Source: an uncultured Lachnospiraceae bacterium
GTDB taxonomy: Bacteria; Bacillota; Clostridia; Lachnospirales; Lachnospiraceae
NCBI GenBank assembly: GCA_910579085.1
Contig: CAJTRU010000021.1
Span: 35,160-56,013, forward strand
Direction of reading: 5' to 3'
DNA: 20,854 bases
This document shows, piece by piece, positions 1 through 6,268 of the stretch. The stretch's first letter is position 1; each line of letters opens with the position of its first letter. The position numbers were made by a program, and so were the translations under genes. The notes below the pieces were generated by a model. It did no database searches. It was not told the DNA's origin and saw only the letters and a list, made by a program, of their open reading frames with translations.

Positions 1-44
1 CTTTTATATCATCATATCTTTTGACATTTAATATCAATTTTTTT

Positions 45-80
45 AAAAAAGAGGGTATACCACTTTCGCAATACACCCTC
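45..80 (-). terminator. Rho-independent terminator of the rpsB-tsf unit
   Basis: Read on the minus strand, an arm at 80-72 pairs with 59-51 (GAGGGT...ACCCTC core, one A/C mismatch) and is followed by six T (plus-strand A 45-50). It lies about 215 bases beyond the tsf stop, so it probably ends the rpsB-tsf transcript, although a short unseen transcript in between is possible. Confidence 0.65.
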
Positions 81-294
81 ATCTATTCACAGAGTTTCCT
101 TTTTATTTTAAATAACAAGCAAATTGCTCATTAAGAGGTTGGGTAATTTGCTTTACCCAATGCCCTGCCCAATCTGTAGCCAAAATAGCATGATATTTTG
201 GGAGATTTTACAGTAGTTTATAACACTTGTTAAAATCAGGAACCGCTTGAATACACTATTTAATTAGCTTTTTACCAGTCTTACGGTTGATAAA
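81..294. other. Intergenic region downstream of tsf with two competing hairpins
   Basis: No open reading frame with a ribosome binding site is visible. Two strong inverted repeats share bases: TTGGGTAA (139-146) with TTACCCAA (153-160), and AAGCAAATT (117-125) with AATTTGCTT (145-153). They cannot form together. On the minus strand both lie between the tsf stop and the terminator, so they would be in the 3' untranslated region of tsf. Confidence 0.45.
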
Positions 295-1227
295 TTAGTT
301 TCCCATCTGTGCTGCAACTTCTGCTGCAAAGTCTTCTTCTTTTTTCTCAAGGCCTTCGCCAGTTTCAAAACGTACAAATTTCTTTATAGCAATCTGGCAG
401 TTTTCAGCTTTAGCTGTATTCTGTACATATGTCTTTACACTTTCTTTATTTTCAGCCTTAACATATTCCTGTTCTAAAAGACATACTTCTTTTAACTCTT
501 TATTCAGACGTCCAATAATCATTTTCTCAATGATTTCATCAGGCTTGCCTGCATTTTTAGGGTCATTCTTTGCCTGGCTTAAAAGTATTTCTTTTTCATG
601 CTCTTTATATTCTTCATCTACATCATCTGATGAAAGATATTTAGGATTTAAAGCAGCAACCTGCATTGCAACATTCCTTAAACATTCTTTAACACCATCG
701 CTTGAAGAGTCTGTAGCAGCTTCAACTAATACGCCGATTTTTCCGCCTGCATGGATATAAGAAACGATTAAGCCATCTGTTGTAACTTTTTCAAAACGGC
801 GGATATTCATATTTTCGCCAATAACCGCTACCATAGCCTTTAATTTGCCATCAACTGTCACGCTTGTGTCAGCAGCCCAAGGCTCTGCAAGAAATGCTTC
901 TATATCTGCTGCACTGGAAGCTTTAGCCTGTGCTGCAACTTCAGCAACATATGCCTGGAATTTTTCATTCTTAGCAACAAAGTCTGTTTCGCTGTTTACT
1001 TCTACGATAGAAGCTGTTTTGCCATCTGCATCAACGTCAACTGCTACAATACCTTCCGCAGCAATACGTCCAGCCTTTTTAATAGCCTTTGCAAGACCGT
1101 TTTCACGTAACCATTCAACAGCCTTGTCCATATCACCATCTGTATTTGAAAGCGCTTTTTTGCAATCCATCATGCCAGCGCCAGAAAGTTCCCTTAATTC
1201 TTTAACCTGTGAAGCTGTAATTGCCAT
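295..1227 (-). CDS. tsf: Translation elongation factor Ts
   Basis: EF-Ts is the cytoplasmic nucleotide exchange factor that releases GDP from EF-Tu during translation elongation. The 310-residue product has the classic N-terminal UBA-like region (MAITASQVKELRELSGAGMM, then DCKKAL) and the EF-Tu contact motif with TDFVAKNE near residue 80. Its length fits the family (about 280-310). The start is fixed by a GGAGG box 10 bases upstream of ATG (CAATATTGGAGGAAAATTAAA before the start, minus strand). It lies 38 bases downstream of rpsB on the same strand, the conserved bacterial order, and is probably co-transcribed with it. No pyrH or frr, often the next genes, is seen before the window edge. Confidence 0.98.
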   Translation of the reverse strand: MAITASQVKELRELSGAGMMDCKKALSNTDGDMDKAVEWLRENGLAKAIKKAGRIAAEGIVAVDVDADGKTASIVEVNSETDFVAKNEKFQAYVAEVAAQAKASSAADIEAFLAEPWAADTSVTVDGKLKAMVAVIGENMNIRRFEKVTTDGLIVSYIHAGGKIGVLVEAATDSSSDGVKECLRNVAMQVAALNPKYLSSDDVDEEYKEHEKEILLSQAKNDPKNAGKPDEIIEKMIIGRLNKELKEVCLLEQEYVKAENKESVKTYVQNTAKAENCQIAIKKFVRFETGEGLEKKEEDFAAEVAAQMGN

Positions 1228-1265
1228 TTTAATTTTCCTCCAATATTGATTTAATCTGTTTTTTA

Positions 1266-1991
1266 TTAACTAACAGCTTCCTCATCTTCTCCGCCGTCAG
1301 CCATAGAAACACCCTGGTTTGCCTCAATAACAGCATCAGCCATTTTAGAAACAATAAGCTTAACTGCCCTTATAGCATCATCATTACCTGGTATTACATA
1401 GTCAAGTTCTTCAGGGTCGCAGTTTGTATCTGCAATTCCGATAAGAGGAATACCTAATGTATGTGCTTCCTGTATACAAATTCTTTCTTTCTTAGGGTCA
1501 ACAACAAAGATAGCGTCAGGGAGTTTTTTCATTTCCTTAATTCCGCCAAGGTTCTTCTCAAGCTTATCCCATTCTTTTTTAAGGCCAATAACTTCTTTCT
1601 TAGGAAGTACATCAAATGTACCATCCTCTGACATTGTTTCAATAGCCTTTAATCTCTTGATACGTGTCAGGATTGTCTTGAAGTTAGTAAGCATACCACC
1701 AAGCCATCTTTCATTAACATAGAACATGCCGCAGCGCTCTGCTTCTGCTTTTATGGAATCCTGTGCCTGCTTCTTTGTTCCTACAAAAAGAACTGTACCA
1801 CCATTCATTACGATATCTTTAACAGCATTGTAAGCTTCATCAACTTTTCCTACAGACTTCTGTAAGTCAATAATATAAATGCCATTACGCTCTGTGTAGA
1901 TGTACTCTGCCATCTTAGGGTTCCATCTTCTTGTCTGGTGGCCAAAGTGGACACCTGCTTCAAGTAACTGTTTCATTGAAATAACGCTCAT
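1266..1991 (-). CDS. rpsB: 30S ribosomal protein S2
   Basis: This is a structural protein of the small ribosomal subunit, at the hinge between head and body. The 241-residue product begins MSVISMKQLLEAGVHFGHQT, continues RRWNPKMAEYIYTERNGIYI and contains the FVGTKKQAQ and NERWLGGMLTNF signatures of S2. The C-terminus is acidic (GGEDEEAVS), as is common in clostridial S2. The start is supported by GGAGGT seven bases upstream of ATG. It is the first gene of the rpsB-tsf unit and has a good promoter at 2133-2161 and a leader of about 135 bases. Confidence 0.98.
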   Translation of the reverse strand: MSVISMKQLLEAGVHFGHQTRRWNPKMAEYIYTERNGIYIIDLQKSVGKVDEAYNAVKDIVMNGGTVLFVGTKKQAQDSIKAEAERCGMFYVNERWLGGMLTNFKTILTRIKRLKAIETMSEDGTFDVLPKKEVIGLKKEWDKLEKNLGGIKEMKKLPDAIFVVDPKKERICIQEAHTLGIPLIGIADTNCDPEELDYVIPGNDDAIRAVKLIVSKMADAVIEANQGVSMADGGEDEEAVS

Positions 1992-2132
1992 AATAATACC
2001 TCCATCATGGTTTCATTGCTTCCATATGCTTCCAAACGTAAGACCAGGAAAATGGCATTAAAGCCATATCCAAAGCACCATGTACGAAATCCGCATACGT
2101 GATTAATTAATTGTTTTAAAACATACTGGTTA

Positions 2133-2161
2133 AGTTTAGCACAAGAACCATATGTTTGCAA
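2133..2161 (-). promoter_or_regulatory. rpsB promoter (sigma-A type)
   Basis: On the minus strand, TTGCAA (2161-2156) is separated by 17 bases from TAAACT (2138-2133). Transcription would start near 2126, giving an rpsB leader of about 135 bases with a hairpin formed by ATGGC (2067-2063) and GCCAT (2056-2052). A leader of this kind fits S2 autoregulation, but no S2 site was identified. Confidence 0.6.
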
Positions 2162-2179
2162 GTTTTTTTTAATAACTTC

Positions 2180-2208
2180 TTGCAATCCCCCATTTATTGT
2201 GTTATTAT
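2180..2208 (+). promoter_or_regulatory. rpsO promoter (sigma-A type)
   Basis: TTGCAA (2180-2185) is separated by 17 bases from TATTAT (2203-2208), placing the start of transcription near 2215 and leaving a leader of about 110 bases before rpsO. Its -35 box is the mirror image of the rpsB -35 box on the other strand. Confidence 0.6.
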
Positions 2209-2214
2209 ACAGAA

Positions 2215-2325
2215 GTTGTAAAAACCACTGCCCAGGATTTGGACACTCCGCCCAGTCCTTAGCAGCAGGAAATATTTATTATAAGTGCCATTTAATATGC
2301 AGGTGGCATAAAACAGGAGGAAATT
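2215..2325 (+). promoter_or_regulatory. Structured leader of rpsO
   Basis: The leader has a GC-rich segment with GCCCAG repeated at both ends of a 25-base stretch and a GGAC/GTCC pairing. A second hairpin, TGCCA (2286-2290) with TGGCA (2304-2308), ends seven bases before the AGGAGG box. S15 commonly represses its own translation through leader structures that differ between phyla, so a similar role here is plausible but inferred. Confidence 0.4.
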
Positions 2326-2601
2326 ATGATTAGTAAAGAAAAAAAGGCAGAAATTATCAAGGCTTATGGACGTACACCAGAGGACACAGGTTCTCCAGAA
2401 GTACAGATTGCGCTTCTTACAGAGCGTATTGTAGAACTTAATGAGCATTTAAAGGTTAATAAGAAAGACCACCATTCAAGGCGCGGGCTTTTAAAAATGG
2501 TTGGACAGAGACGTAACTTCCTTGCTTATTTAAAGAAAAAAGACCTTGAAGCATACCGTACACTTATCGGAAAATTAGGTTTAAGGGATGTTATTAAATA
2601 A
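2326..2601 (+). CDS. rpsO: 30S ribosomal protein S15
   Basis: S15 binds 16S rRNA early in small-subunit assembly. The 91-residue product shows the family pattern throughout: MISKEKKAEIIKAYGRTPED, then TGSPEVQIALLTERI, LNEHLKVNKKDHHSRRGL and LLKMVGQRRNFLAYLKKKD. Length matches the usual 88-90. The start is fixed by AGGAGG a few bases upstream. It is a single-gene unit with its own promoter and terminator; pnp, which often follows rpsO, is absent here. Confidence 0.98.
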   Translation: MISKEKKAEIIKAYGRTPEDTGSPEVQIALLTERIVELNEHLKVNKKDHHSRRGLLKMVGQRRNFLAYLKKKDLEAYRTLIGKLGLRDVIK

Positions 2602-2624
2602 TTTCTAAAGTTCCATGTAATGCG

Positions 2625-2649
2625 GGCAGGCTTATAAGGCCTGCCTTTT
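2625..2649 (+). terminator. Rho-independent terminator after rpsO
   Basis: GGCAGGC (2625-2631) pairs perfectly with GCCTGCC (2639-2645) around a seven-base loop and is followed by TTTT. It lies 23 bases after the rpsO stop. Confidence 0.85.
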
Positions 2650-2711
2650 AATAATATTTACCAGTTTTCTTGTATTGTCTTTTTTGAGTTTATATGTGTT
2701 ATAACCATCTG

Positions 2712-3947
2712 TTATTTAATGCCATACATCTTATACATTTCTTCCATATCATACATAAATAAATTTTTTAATCCAGGATGTGTTGTTTCAAGCTTTATTA
2801 TACGCCCTGTAAATGTGCGTATCCAGGGCAGCATTTCATTAGCATCAAATACTTGTGTTGTGTATGTAAAAGTATTTGGGCCAGTTTGTGAAACATTGCC
2901 TCCTTTGCCTTCCCTGTAAAGCCTTTTAAGTACAAATGGCTCTTTTTCTGTATCAATATATAATACAAGTTCAAGGCTGTGCATATGTAGATTTGTTTTA
3001 TTCTGGAATGACACGCCCCATGCCTTGTCCTGGTTGTCTGAAAGCTGTTTTCTGGCTTTGTCATAGACGGGTGATACACCTCCTGGCTGTATCTTTTTAA
3101 TATAATCCATGCGCAGGCAGAAAAACCTCTTTGAATTTGTATTGTAAGTACAAAGGTAACGCCGGCCAGTGCGTGTGCTTGTAAAAATCCTCATAGGAAG
3201 TATGGTAATTACCTGCTGGCGGCTGTTCCTGCTGCTTTTCAGGTGTATTGTTACATACTGCCTGCCATGCATTGCAGATAAAAGCCCAAGCAGGATTTCA
3301 TCTTCAAGTGTATGTACAAAAAAGCAATGTTTAACATGGAAAATGGTATTTTTGGCAGATATTGTATCTAAAATAGTATCACCAATAATTCCCAGCGGCG
3401 ATACCATTTTATAAAAGCATAAGGCGTCAGCCGCAGGCTTAAAGCCATTAAACAATTCATTAAAAGAAGGATTTTTCTTATAAATAACCTGTTTTTTTGA
3501 TTTTGTCTTGTCAAGAAGGCCTTCTTTTACATATTCATTACATTTGCGGCGTACAAGCTGCACATCAGACAGAAAACCATATTTATCAAGCATCAAGTCA
3601 GTAATTTCTTCTGCTGTTTTTCCAATAGAGCCGTCCAGACAGCCTGGCAGGTAAAAGTGAAGCATTATATCATTAGTTGTAAAGCTTTTGGTTTTCCAGG
3701 CACGGTACAGGGGGTTAGTGTCAAGAAGACGGCTGTCCATAACAAGTGAAATATTTTTTCCTTTTTGTGTATAATTTGTATGGATATATTTCCAGAGCCA
3801 GCTTTCAATGCGCCTGCGTTCATTGTCATATGTCCGTCTGCTTTTATCTGTAAAGTCATCCCTTGTTTTAAAACCGTATACAAAAAAATCATGTATATAT
3901 TCACGGCTTCTGGCAAATGATTTAATTAATTCTTTAAATTCTGACAT
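2712..3947 (-). CDS. WYL-domain transcriptional regulator
   Basis: This is a probable DNA-binding regulator of 411 residues. A winged-helix-like segment around residues 105-160 (TAEEITDLMLDKYG, then VRRKCNEYVKEGLL) precedes a WYL domain at about 220-300. The WYL core is recognisable as RRYLCTYNTNSKRFFCLRMD (262-281), matching the family pattern W/RYLxxYN...FRLDRI with Y264-L265 in place of the usual WYL. Residues 320-400 resemble the C-terminal extension of these regulators. WYL domains are known as ligand-sensing modules, in several cases for nucleic acid or nucleotides, often in stress, phage-defence or RNA-repair loci. The gene is divergent from the tRNA-like RNAs and the vWA protein, so it is the obvious candidate regulator of that unit. 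The start has GGGAG seven bases upstream. No terminator is obvious after the stop. Confidence 0.8.
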   Translation of the reverse strand: MSEFKELIKSFARSREYIHDFFVYGFKTRDDFTDKSRRTYDNERRRIESWLWKYIHTNYTQKGKNISLVMDSRLLDTNPLYRAWKTKSFTTNDIMLHFYLPGCLDGSIGKTAEEITDLMLDKYGFLSDVQLVRRKCNEYVKEGLLDKTKSKKQVIYKKNPSFNELFNGFKPAADALCFYKMVSPLGIIGDTILDTISAKNTIFHVKHCFFVHTLEDEILLGLLSAMHGRQYVTIHLKSSRNSRQQVITILPMRIFTSTRTGRRYLCTYNTNSKRFFCLRMDYIKKIQPGGVSPVYDKARKQLSDNQDKAWGVSFQNKTNLHMHSLELVLYIDTEKEPFVLKRLYREGKGGNVSQTGPNTFTYTTQVFDANEMLPWIRTFTGRIIKLETTHPGLKNLFMYDMEEMYKMYGIK

Positions 3948-3974
3948 GGTTTTACTCCCTGGAAATTTGTATTA

Positions 3975-4003
3975 GTTATAATAAAGTATAACACAGTGCG
4001 CAA
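3975..4003 (-). promoter_or_regulatory. Candidate promoter of the WYL regulator
   Basis: On the minus strand TTGCGC (4003-3998) and TATAAC (3980-3975) are 17 bases apart, about 28 bases upstream of the WYL start codon. It lies back to back with the presumed promoter of the RNA locus. Confidence 0.4.
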
Positions 4004-4008
4004 CTTTT

Positions 4009-4040
4009 TTGAAATGATTAATGGCATAAAATGGTATATA
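4009..4040 (+). promoter_or_regulatory. Candidate promoter of the RNA/vWA unit
   Basis: TTGAAA (4009-4014) is followed at 20 bases by TATATA (4035-4040), which is preceded by TG at 4032-4033 as in an extended -10 element. The spacer is longer than ideal, which would fit a promoter that needs an activator such as the divergent WYL protein. This is inferred from sequence only. Confidence 0.35.
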
Positions 4041-4081
4041 TTAATTGCAGGCAAAGGAAATCCACAGGACAGAAGCAAAAG

Positions 4082-4173
4082 CCATGTTATTGATGGAGAA
4101 GGCAGTTTGCCAAAGCTGCCATCAGCAAACATTACATTGGTTCAATACAGGTTCGAATCCTGCCGTGACATGG
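4082..4173 (+). ncRNA. tRNA-like / Y-RNA-like RNA, element 1 of 4
   Basis: A closing helix joins CCATGTTAT (4082-4090) to GTGACATGG (4165-4173), nine pairs including two G-U. A T-arm-like hairpin follows tRNA rules: CAGG (4148-4151), loop TTCGAAT, CCTG (4159-4162), two bases before the 3' closing strand. Inside, TGAT (4091-4094) and ATCA (4121-4124) enclose a strong hairpin, GGCAGTTT (4101-4108), loop GCCA, AAGCTGCC (4113-4120), followed by CAGCAA at 4123-4128. There is no convincing D arm, no anticodon arm and no CCA end, so it is not a functional tRNA. Boundaries are those of the closing helix; the real ends are unknown. Confidence 0.6.
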
Positions 4174-4190
4174 ATTTACAGATGCTGCCA

Positions 4191-4282
4191 GGTATACATA
4201 TACTACGCAGTTTGTTAAAACTGCTTACAGCAATATACTTTTAAATGACAACTTCCAATTGTTAATTAAGGGTATATGTACC
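4191..4282 (+). ncRNA. Y-RNA-like RNA, element 2 of 4 (least tRNA-like)
   Basis: The ends pair: GGTA (4191-4194) with TACC (4279-4282) and CATATAC (4197-4203) with GTATATG (4272-4278), leaving bases 4195-4196 bulged on the 5' strand. A bulged terminal helix is the kind of site Ro60 uses on Y RNAs. Inside is the shared hairpin GCAGTTT (4207-4213), loop GTTA, AAACTGC (4218-4224), then TTACAGCAA. A further hairpin (4246-4251 with 4259-4264) has a seven-base loop CTTCCAA, possibly a decayed T loop. No D arm is visible. Assignment rests on the shared module and position between elements 1 and 3. Confidence 0.5.
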
Positions 4283-4325
4283 ACCAGCGGCTGGCGGCTG
4301 TTAACTGTTTCCTTGGCCTGTAAAA

Positions 4326-4454
4326 CCCCTGCTGTGGTAGCTCAGCAAGGTAGAGCACCTTAAAATAAAGGCTTGTGAAAGTCTTTTACAGCAATTTTAT
4401 TGCAGAGCACATTAAGTGTGGTTGTCACAGGTTCGATTCCTGTCCCGGCAGGGG
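4326..4454 (+). ncRNA. tRNA-like / Y-RNA-like RNA, element 3 of 4
   Basis: The acceptor-like helix is CCCCTGCTG(T)GG (4326-4337) with CCCGGCAGGGG (4444-4454), 11 pairs with a bulged T4335. Bases T4338-A4339 are followed by a canonical D arm, GCTC (4340-4343) with GAGC (4353-4356), loop AGCAAGGTA including the usual GG. A canonical T arm is ACAGG (4427-4431), loop TTCGATT, CCTGT (4439-4443), directly abutting the acceptor strand. Where a tRNA would have an anticodon arm and variable loop (about 23 bases) there are about 70, containing AAAGGCTT (4367-4374), loop GTGA, AAGTCTTT (4379-4386), TACAGCAA, and an outer pairing TTAA/TTAA with CAC/GTG. No anticodon loop and no CCA are present. Confidence 0.7.
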
Positions 4455-4455
4455 G

Positions 4456-4588
4456 AATGGAAGGGTGGCCAAATGGTAAAGGCGCATATAAGATTATATT
4501 AAGTGGCTTGCCAAAGCCATTCACAGCAATTTATTTGATAATCCAAGAGGGATATGTATTTGTGTGTTCGAATCACACCCCTTCCATT
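4456..4588 (+). ncRNA. tRNA-like / Y-RNA-like RNA, element 4 of 4
   Basis: This is the most tRNA-like of the four. The acceptor GGAAGGG (4459-4465) pairs perfectly with CCCTTCC (4579-4585), extendable by three pairs outward to 4456/4588. The D arm is GCC (4468-4470) with GGC (4481-4483), loop AAATGGTAAA with the conserved GG. The T arm is GTGTG (4562-4566), loop TTCGAAT, CACAC (4574-4578), abutting the acceptor. The anticodon arm is replaced by an extended rod: GCATAT (4484-4489) with ATATGT (4552-4557), GATTAT (4492-4497) with ATAATC (4538-4543), then GTGGCTT (4503-4509), loop GCCA, AAGCCAT (4514-4520), followed by CACAGCAA. It starts one base after element 3. Confidence 0.72.
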
Positions 4589-4590
4589 AA

Positions 4591-4630
4591 CATTGCCAGC
4601 AGCTTCTGGAACAGTCATGTAAAGGCAGTG
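4591..4630 (+). promoter_or_regulatory. Hairpin between the RNA elements and the vWA gene
   Basis: CATTGCC (4591-4597) pairs with GGCAGTG (4624-4630) over seven pairs including one G-U. There is no T tract, so it is not a standard terminator; it could mark the processing boundary between the small RNAs and the mRNA, or influence translation of the downstream gene. Confidence 0.4.
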
Positions 4631-4670
4631 TAACAGTAAATTATGCAGAAAGCAGAAATGGGGAATTATT

Positions 4671-6191
4671 ATGAGTTTTATGGATAATCTTAAAAATGTG
4701 CTGCTTGAACGTAAAGCAGTTACAGAAAACGGGGCATTAGGATATGCATCAACAGGGAAAGCGCTTGTTGATTTAAATTTTGCTGTAGCTTCCCTGCGTA
4801 ATGAAAGTGAAGAAGAAATTATTAAAAAGTTTATTAAGGCATATTATGAAGATAAAGTGCTTGCAATGCAGTGGCTGTTCTTTTTAAGGGATATACGTGG
4901 TGGTCTTGGGGAAAGGCGTTCTTTCCGTATAATTTTTAATTACCTGGCTTCTGGTGAAAGAAAAATGATGAAAAGGCTTTTACCGCTTGTTGCAGAGTAT
5001 GGGCGTTTTGATGATTTGCTCTGTCTTCTGGGAACTCCAATGGAAGAGGATGTATTAGGGATTATTAAGAAACAGCTTAATTCAGATATGGAAGCAATGC
5101 TTAAGAAGGGGCAGGTTTCACTTTGTGCAAAATGGCTTCCTAGTATTAATGCATCAAGTGAAGAAACAAGAAATAATGCTAAAAAAGTTGCAGGGTATTT
5201 TGGCATAACTGCTAAGGAATACCGCCAGATGCTGGCAGGGTTAAGGGAATACCTTAAGATTACAGAGGTGCTGGCAAGTTCAGGGCGGTGGGATGGTATT
5301 GTATATGAACATGTGCCATCTAATGCTAACATGCTTTACCGCAATGCGTTTATTAAACATGACAAAGAGCGCAGGCAGGCTTATCTTGAAAGCCTTGTAA
5401 AAGATAAGGCAAAGATTAATGCTGGAACACTTATGCCACATGAGATAGTGCTGTCATATACAGTAATGCAGTCAAGGTGGAGTTTAAGTATGGGTGCTTA
5501 TGATGAAACACTGGAGCTTCTCTGGAAAAACCTTGATGATACTGTAAAAAGTGCAGGCAATGTACTTTGTGTTGTTGATGGCTCAGGAAGCATGACATGC
5601 AATGTAGGCAACAGCCGGCTTACTGCATTACATGTGTCTAATGCGCTTGGAATATATTTTGCAGAAAGGCTTGAAGGCCCATATAAAGACCGTTTTATTA
5701 CATTTTCAAGCAAGCCGGAATATGTGGATTTAAGCAGTTGTAATTCATTAAAAGAAAAACTTGAACTGGCATTTTTACATGATGACTGTACAAATACAAA
5801 TATAAAGTCAACATTTGACCTGGTATTACAGACAGCTATAGAGAATAACCTGTCACAGGAGGAACTGCCTGGTACAATACTTATAATATCTGATATGGAA
5901 TTTGACTATGCAGTTACATGTAAAGACAAGGAAACTCTTTTTGAAAATATACATAAGCAGTTCAAGGAACATGGATATAAACTTCCAAGGCTCGTTTTCT
6001 GGAATTGTAACAGCAGGACAGGTACTATCCCTGTAAAAGTAAATGAACTTGGTGTGGGGCTTGTCAGCGGATTTTCAGTTAATGTGTGCAAAATGGTGCT
6101 TAGTGGCAATCTTGACCCATTTGCATGTTTAAAGGAACAGCTTGATAGTAAAAGATATGAGCCGGTCAGGGCAGCAGTACAAGGTGCATGA
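4671..6191 (+). CDS. TROVE/DUF2828-like protein with C-terminal vWA domain (Ro60-like)
   Basis: The 506-residue protein has an alpha-helical N-terminal part of about 290 residues with NGALGYASTGKALVDLNFAV (20-39) and FLRDIRGGLGERRSFR (71-86), a pattern I associate with the DUF2828 family, a relative of the TROVE (Ro60) RNA-binding fold. A von Willebrand A domain follows (about 296-475) with a complete metal site: DGSGSM (303-308), a Thr at 374 or 376 in TNTN, and D408 in ISDMEFD. TROVE-vWA proteins bind Y RNAs and misfolded RNAs and can tether RNA to nucleases. No signal peptide or membrane segment is seen, so it should be cytoplasmic. GGGG seven bases upstream supports the start. Four tRNA-like RNAs lie directly upstream on the same strand, a Ro60/Y-RNA-like arrangement. 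The exact family (TROVE versus DUF2828) and RNA binding are inferred. Confidence 0.75.
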   Translation: MSFMDNLKNVLLERKAVTENGALGYASTGKALVDLNFAVASLRNESEEEIIKKFIKAYYEDKVLAMQWLFFLRDIRGGLGERRSFRIIFNYLASGERKMMKRLLPLVAEYGRFDDLLCLLGTPMEEDVLGIIKKQLNSDMEAMLKKGQVSLCAKWLPSINASSEETRNNAKKVAGYFGITAKEYRQMLAGLREYLKITEVLASSGRWDGIVYEHVPSNANMLYRNAFIKHDKERRQAYLESLVKDKAKINAGTLMPHEIVLSYTVMQSRWSLSMGAYDETLELLWKNLDDTVKSAGNVLCVVDGSGSMTCNVGNSRLTALHVSNALGIYFAERLEGPYKDRFITFSSKPEYVDLSSCNSLKEKLELAFLHDDCTNTNIKSTFDLVLQTAIENNLSQEELPGTILIISDMEFDYAVTCKDKETLFENIHKQFKEHGYKLPRLVFWNCNSRTGTIPVKVNELGVGLVSGFSVNVCKMVLSGNLDPFACLKEQLDSKRYEPVRAAVQGA

Positions 6192-6221
6192 ATAGTACAA
6201 TAAAAACCATCTCCAGCCTGG

Positions 6222-6239
6222 CAAAATATTAATATTTTG
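6222..6239. promoter_or_regulatory. 18-base perfect palindrome at the chemoreceptor promoter
   Basis: CAAAATATT and AATATTTTG form an uninterrupted palindrome that ends exactly one base before the -35 box at 6240-6245. A dimeric regulator could bind here; it could equally be a weak AT-rich hairpin in the 3' region of the upstream gene. Confidence 0.35.
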
Positions 6240-6268
6240 TTGAAATCTGGTTTTATTTCCAGTATAAT
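6240..6268 (+). promoter_or_regulatory. Promoter of the chemoreceptor gene
   Basis: TTGAAA (6240-6245) and TATAAT (6263-6268) are separated by 17 bases, a near-consensus sigma-A promoter. The predicted transcript begins near 6275 and opens with a nine-pair hairpin, AGTGTGAAT (6285-6293) with ATTCACACT (6305-6313), about 120 bases before the start codon. Confidence 0.75.

Noticed and set aside
4331..4586. Two ordinary tRNA genes, possibly with introns
   Set aside because: Acceptor, D and T arms are present but no seven-base anticodon loop on a five-pair stem can be drawn, the inserted segments carry the same hairpin as the less tRNA-like elements 1 and 2, and no group I intron core is visible.
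4082..4588. CRISPR array or simple tandem repeat
   Set aside because: The repeated units share structure and short motifs but not a constant repeat sequence or constant spacer length.
3996..4633. Short open reading frames over the RNA region (3996-4244 and 4400-4633)
   Set aside because: No ribosome binding site, no recognisable protein, and they run straight through the paired RNA structures.
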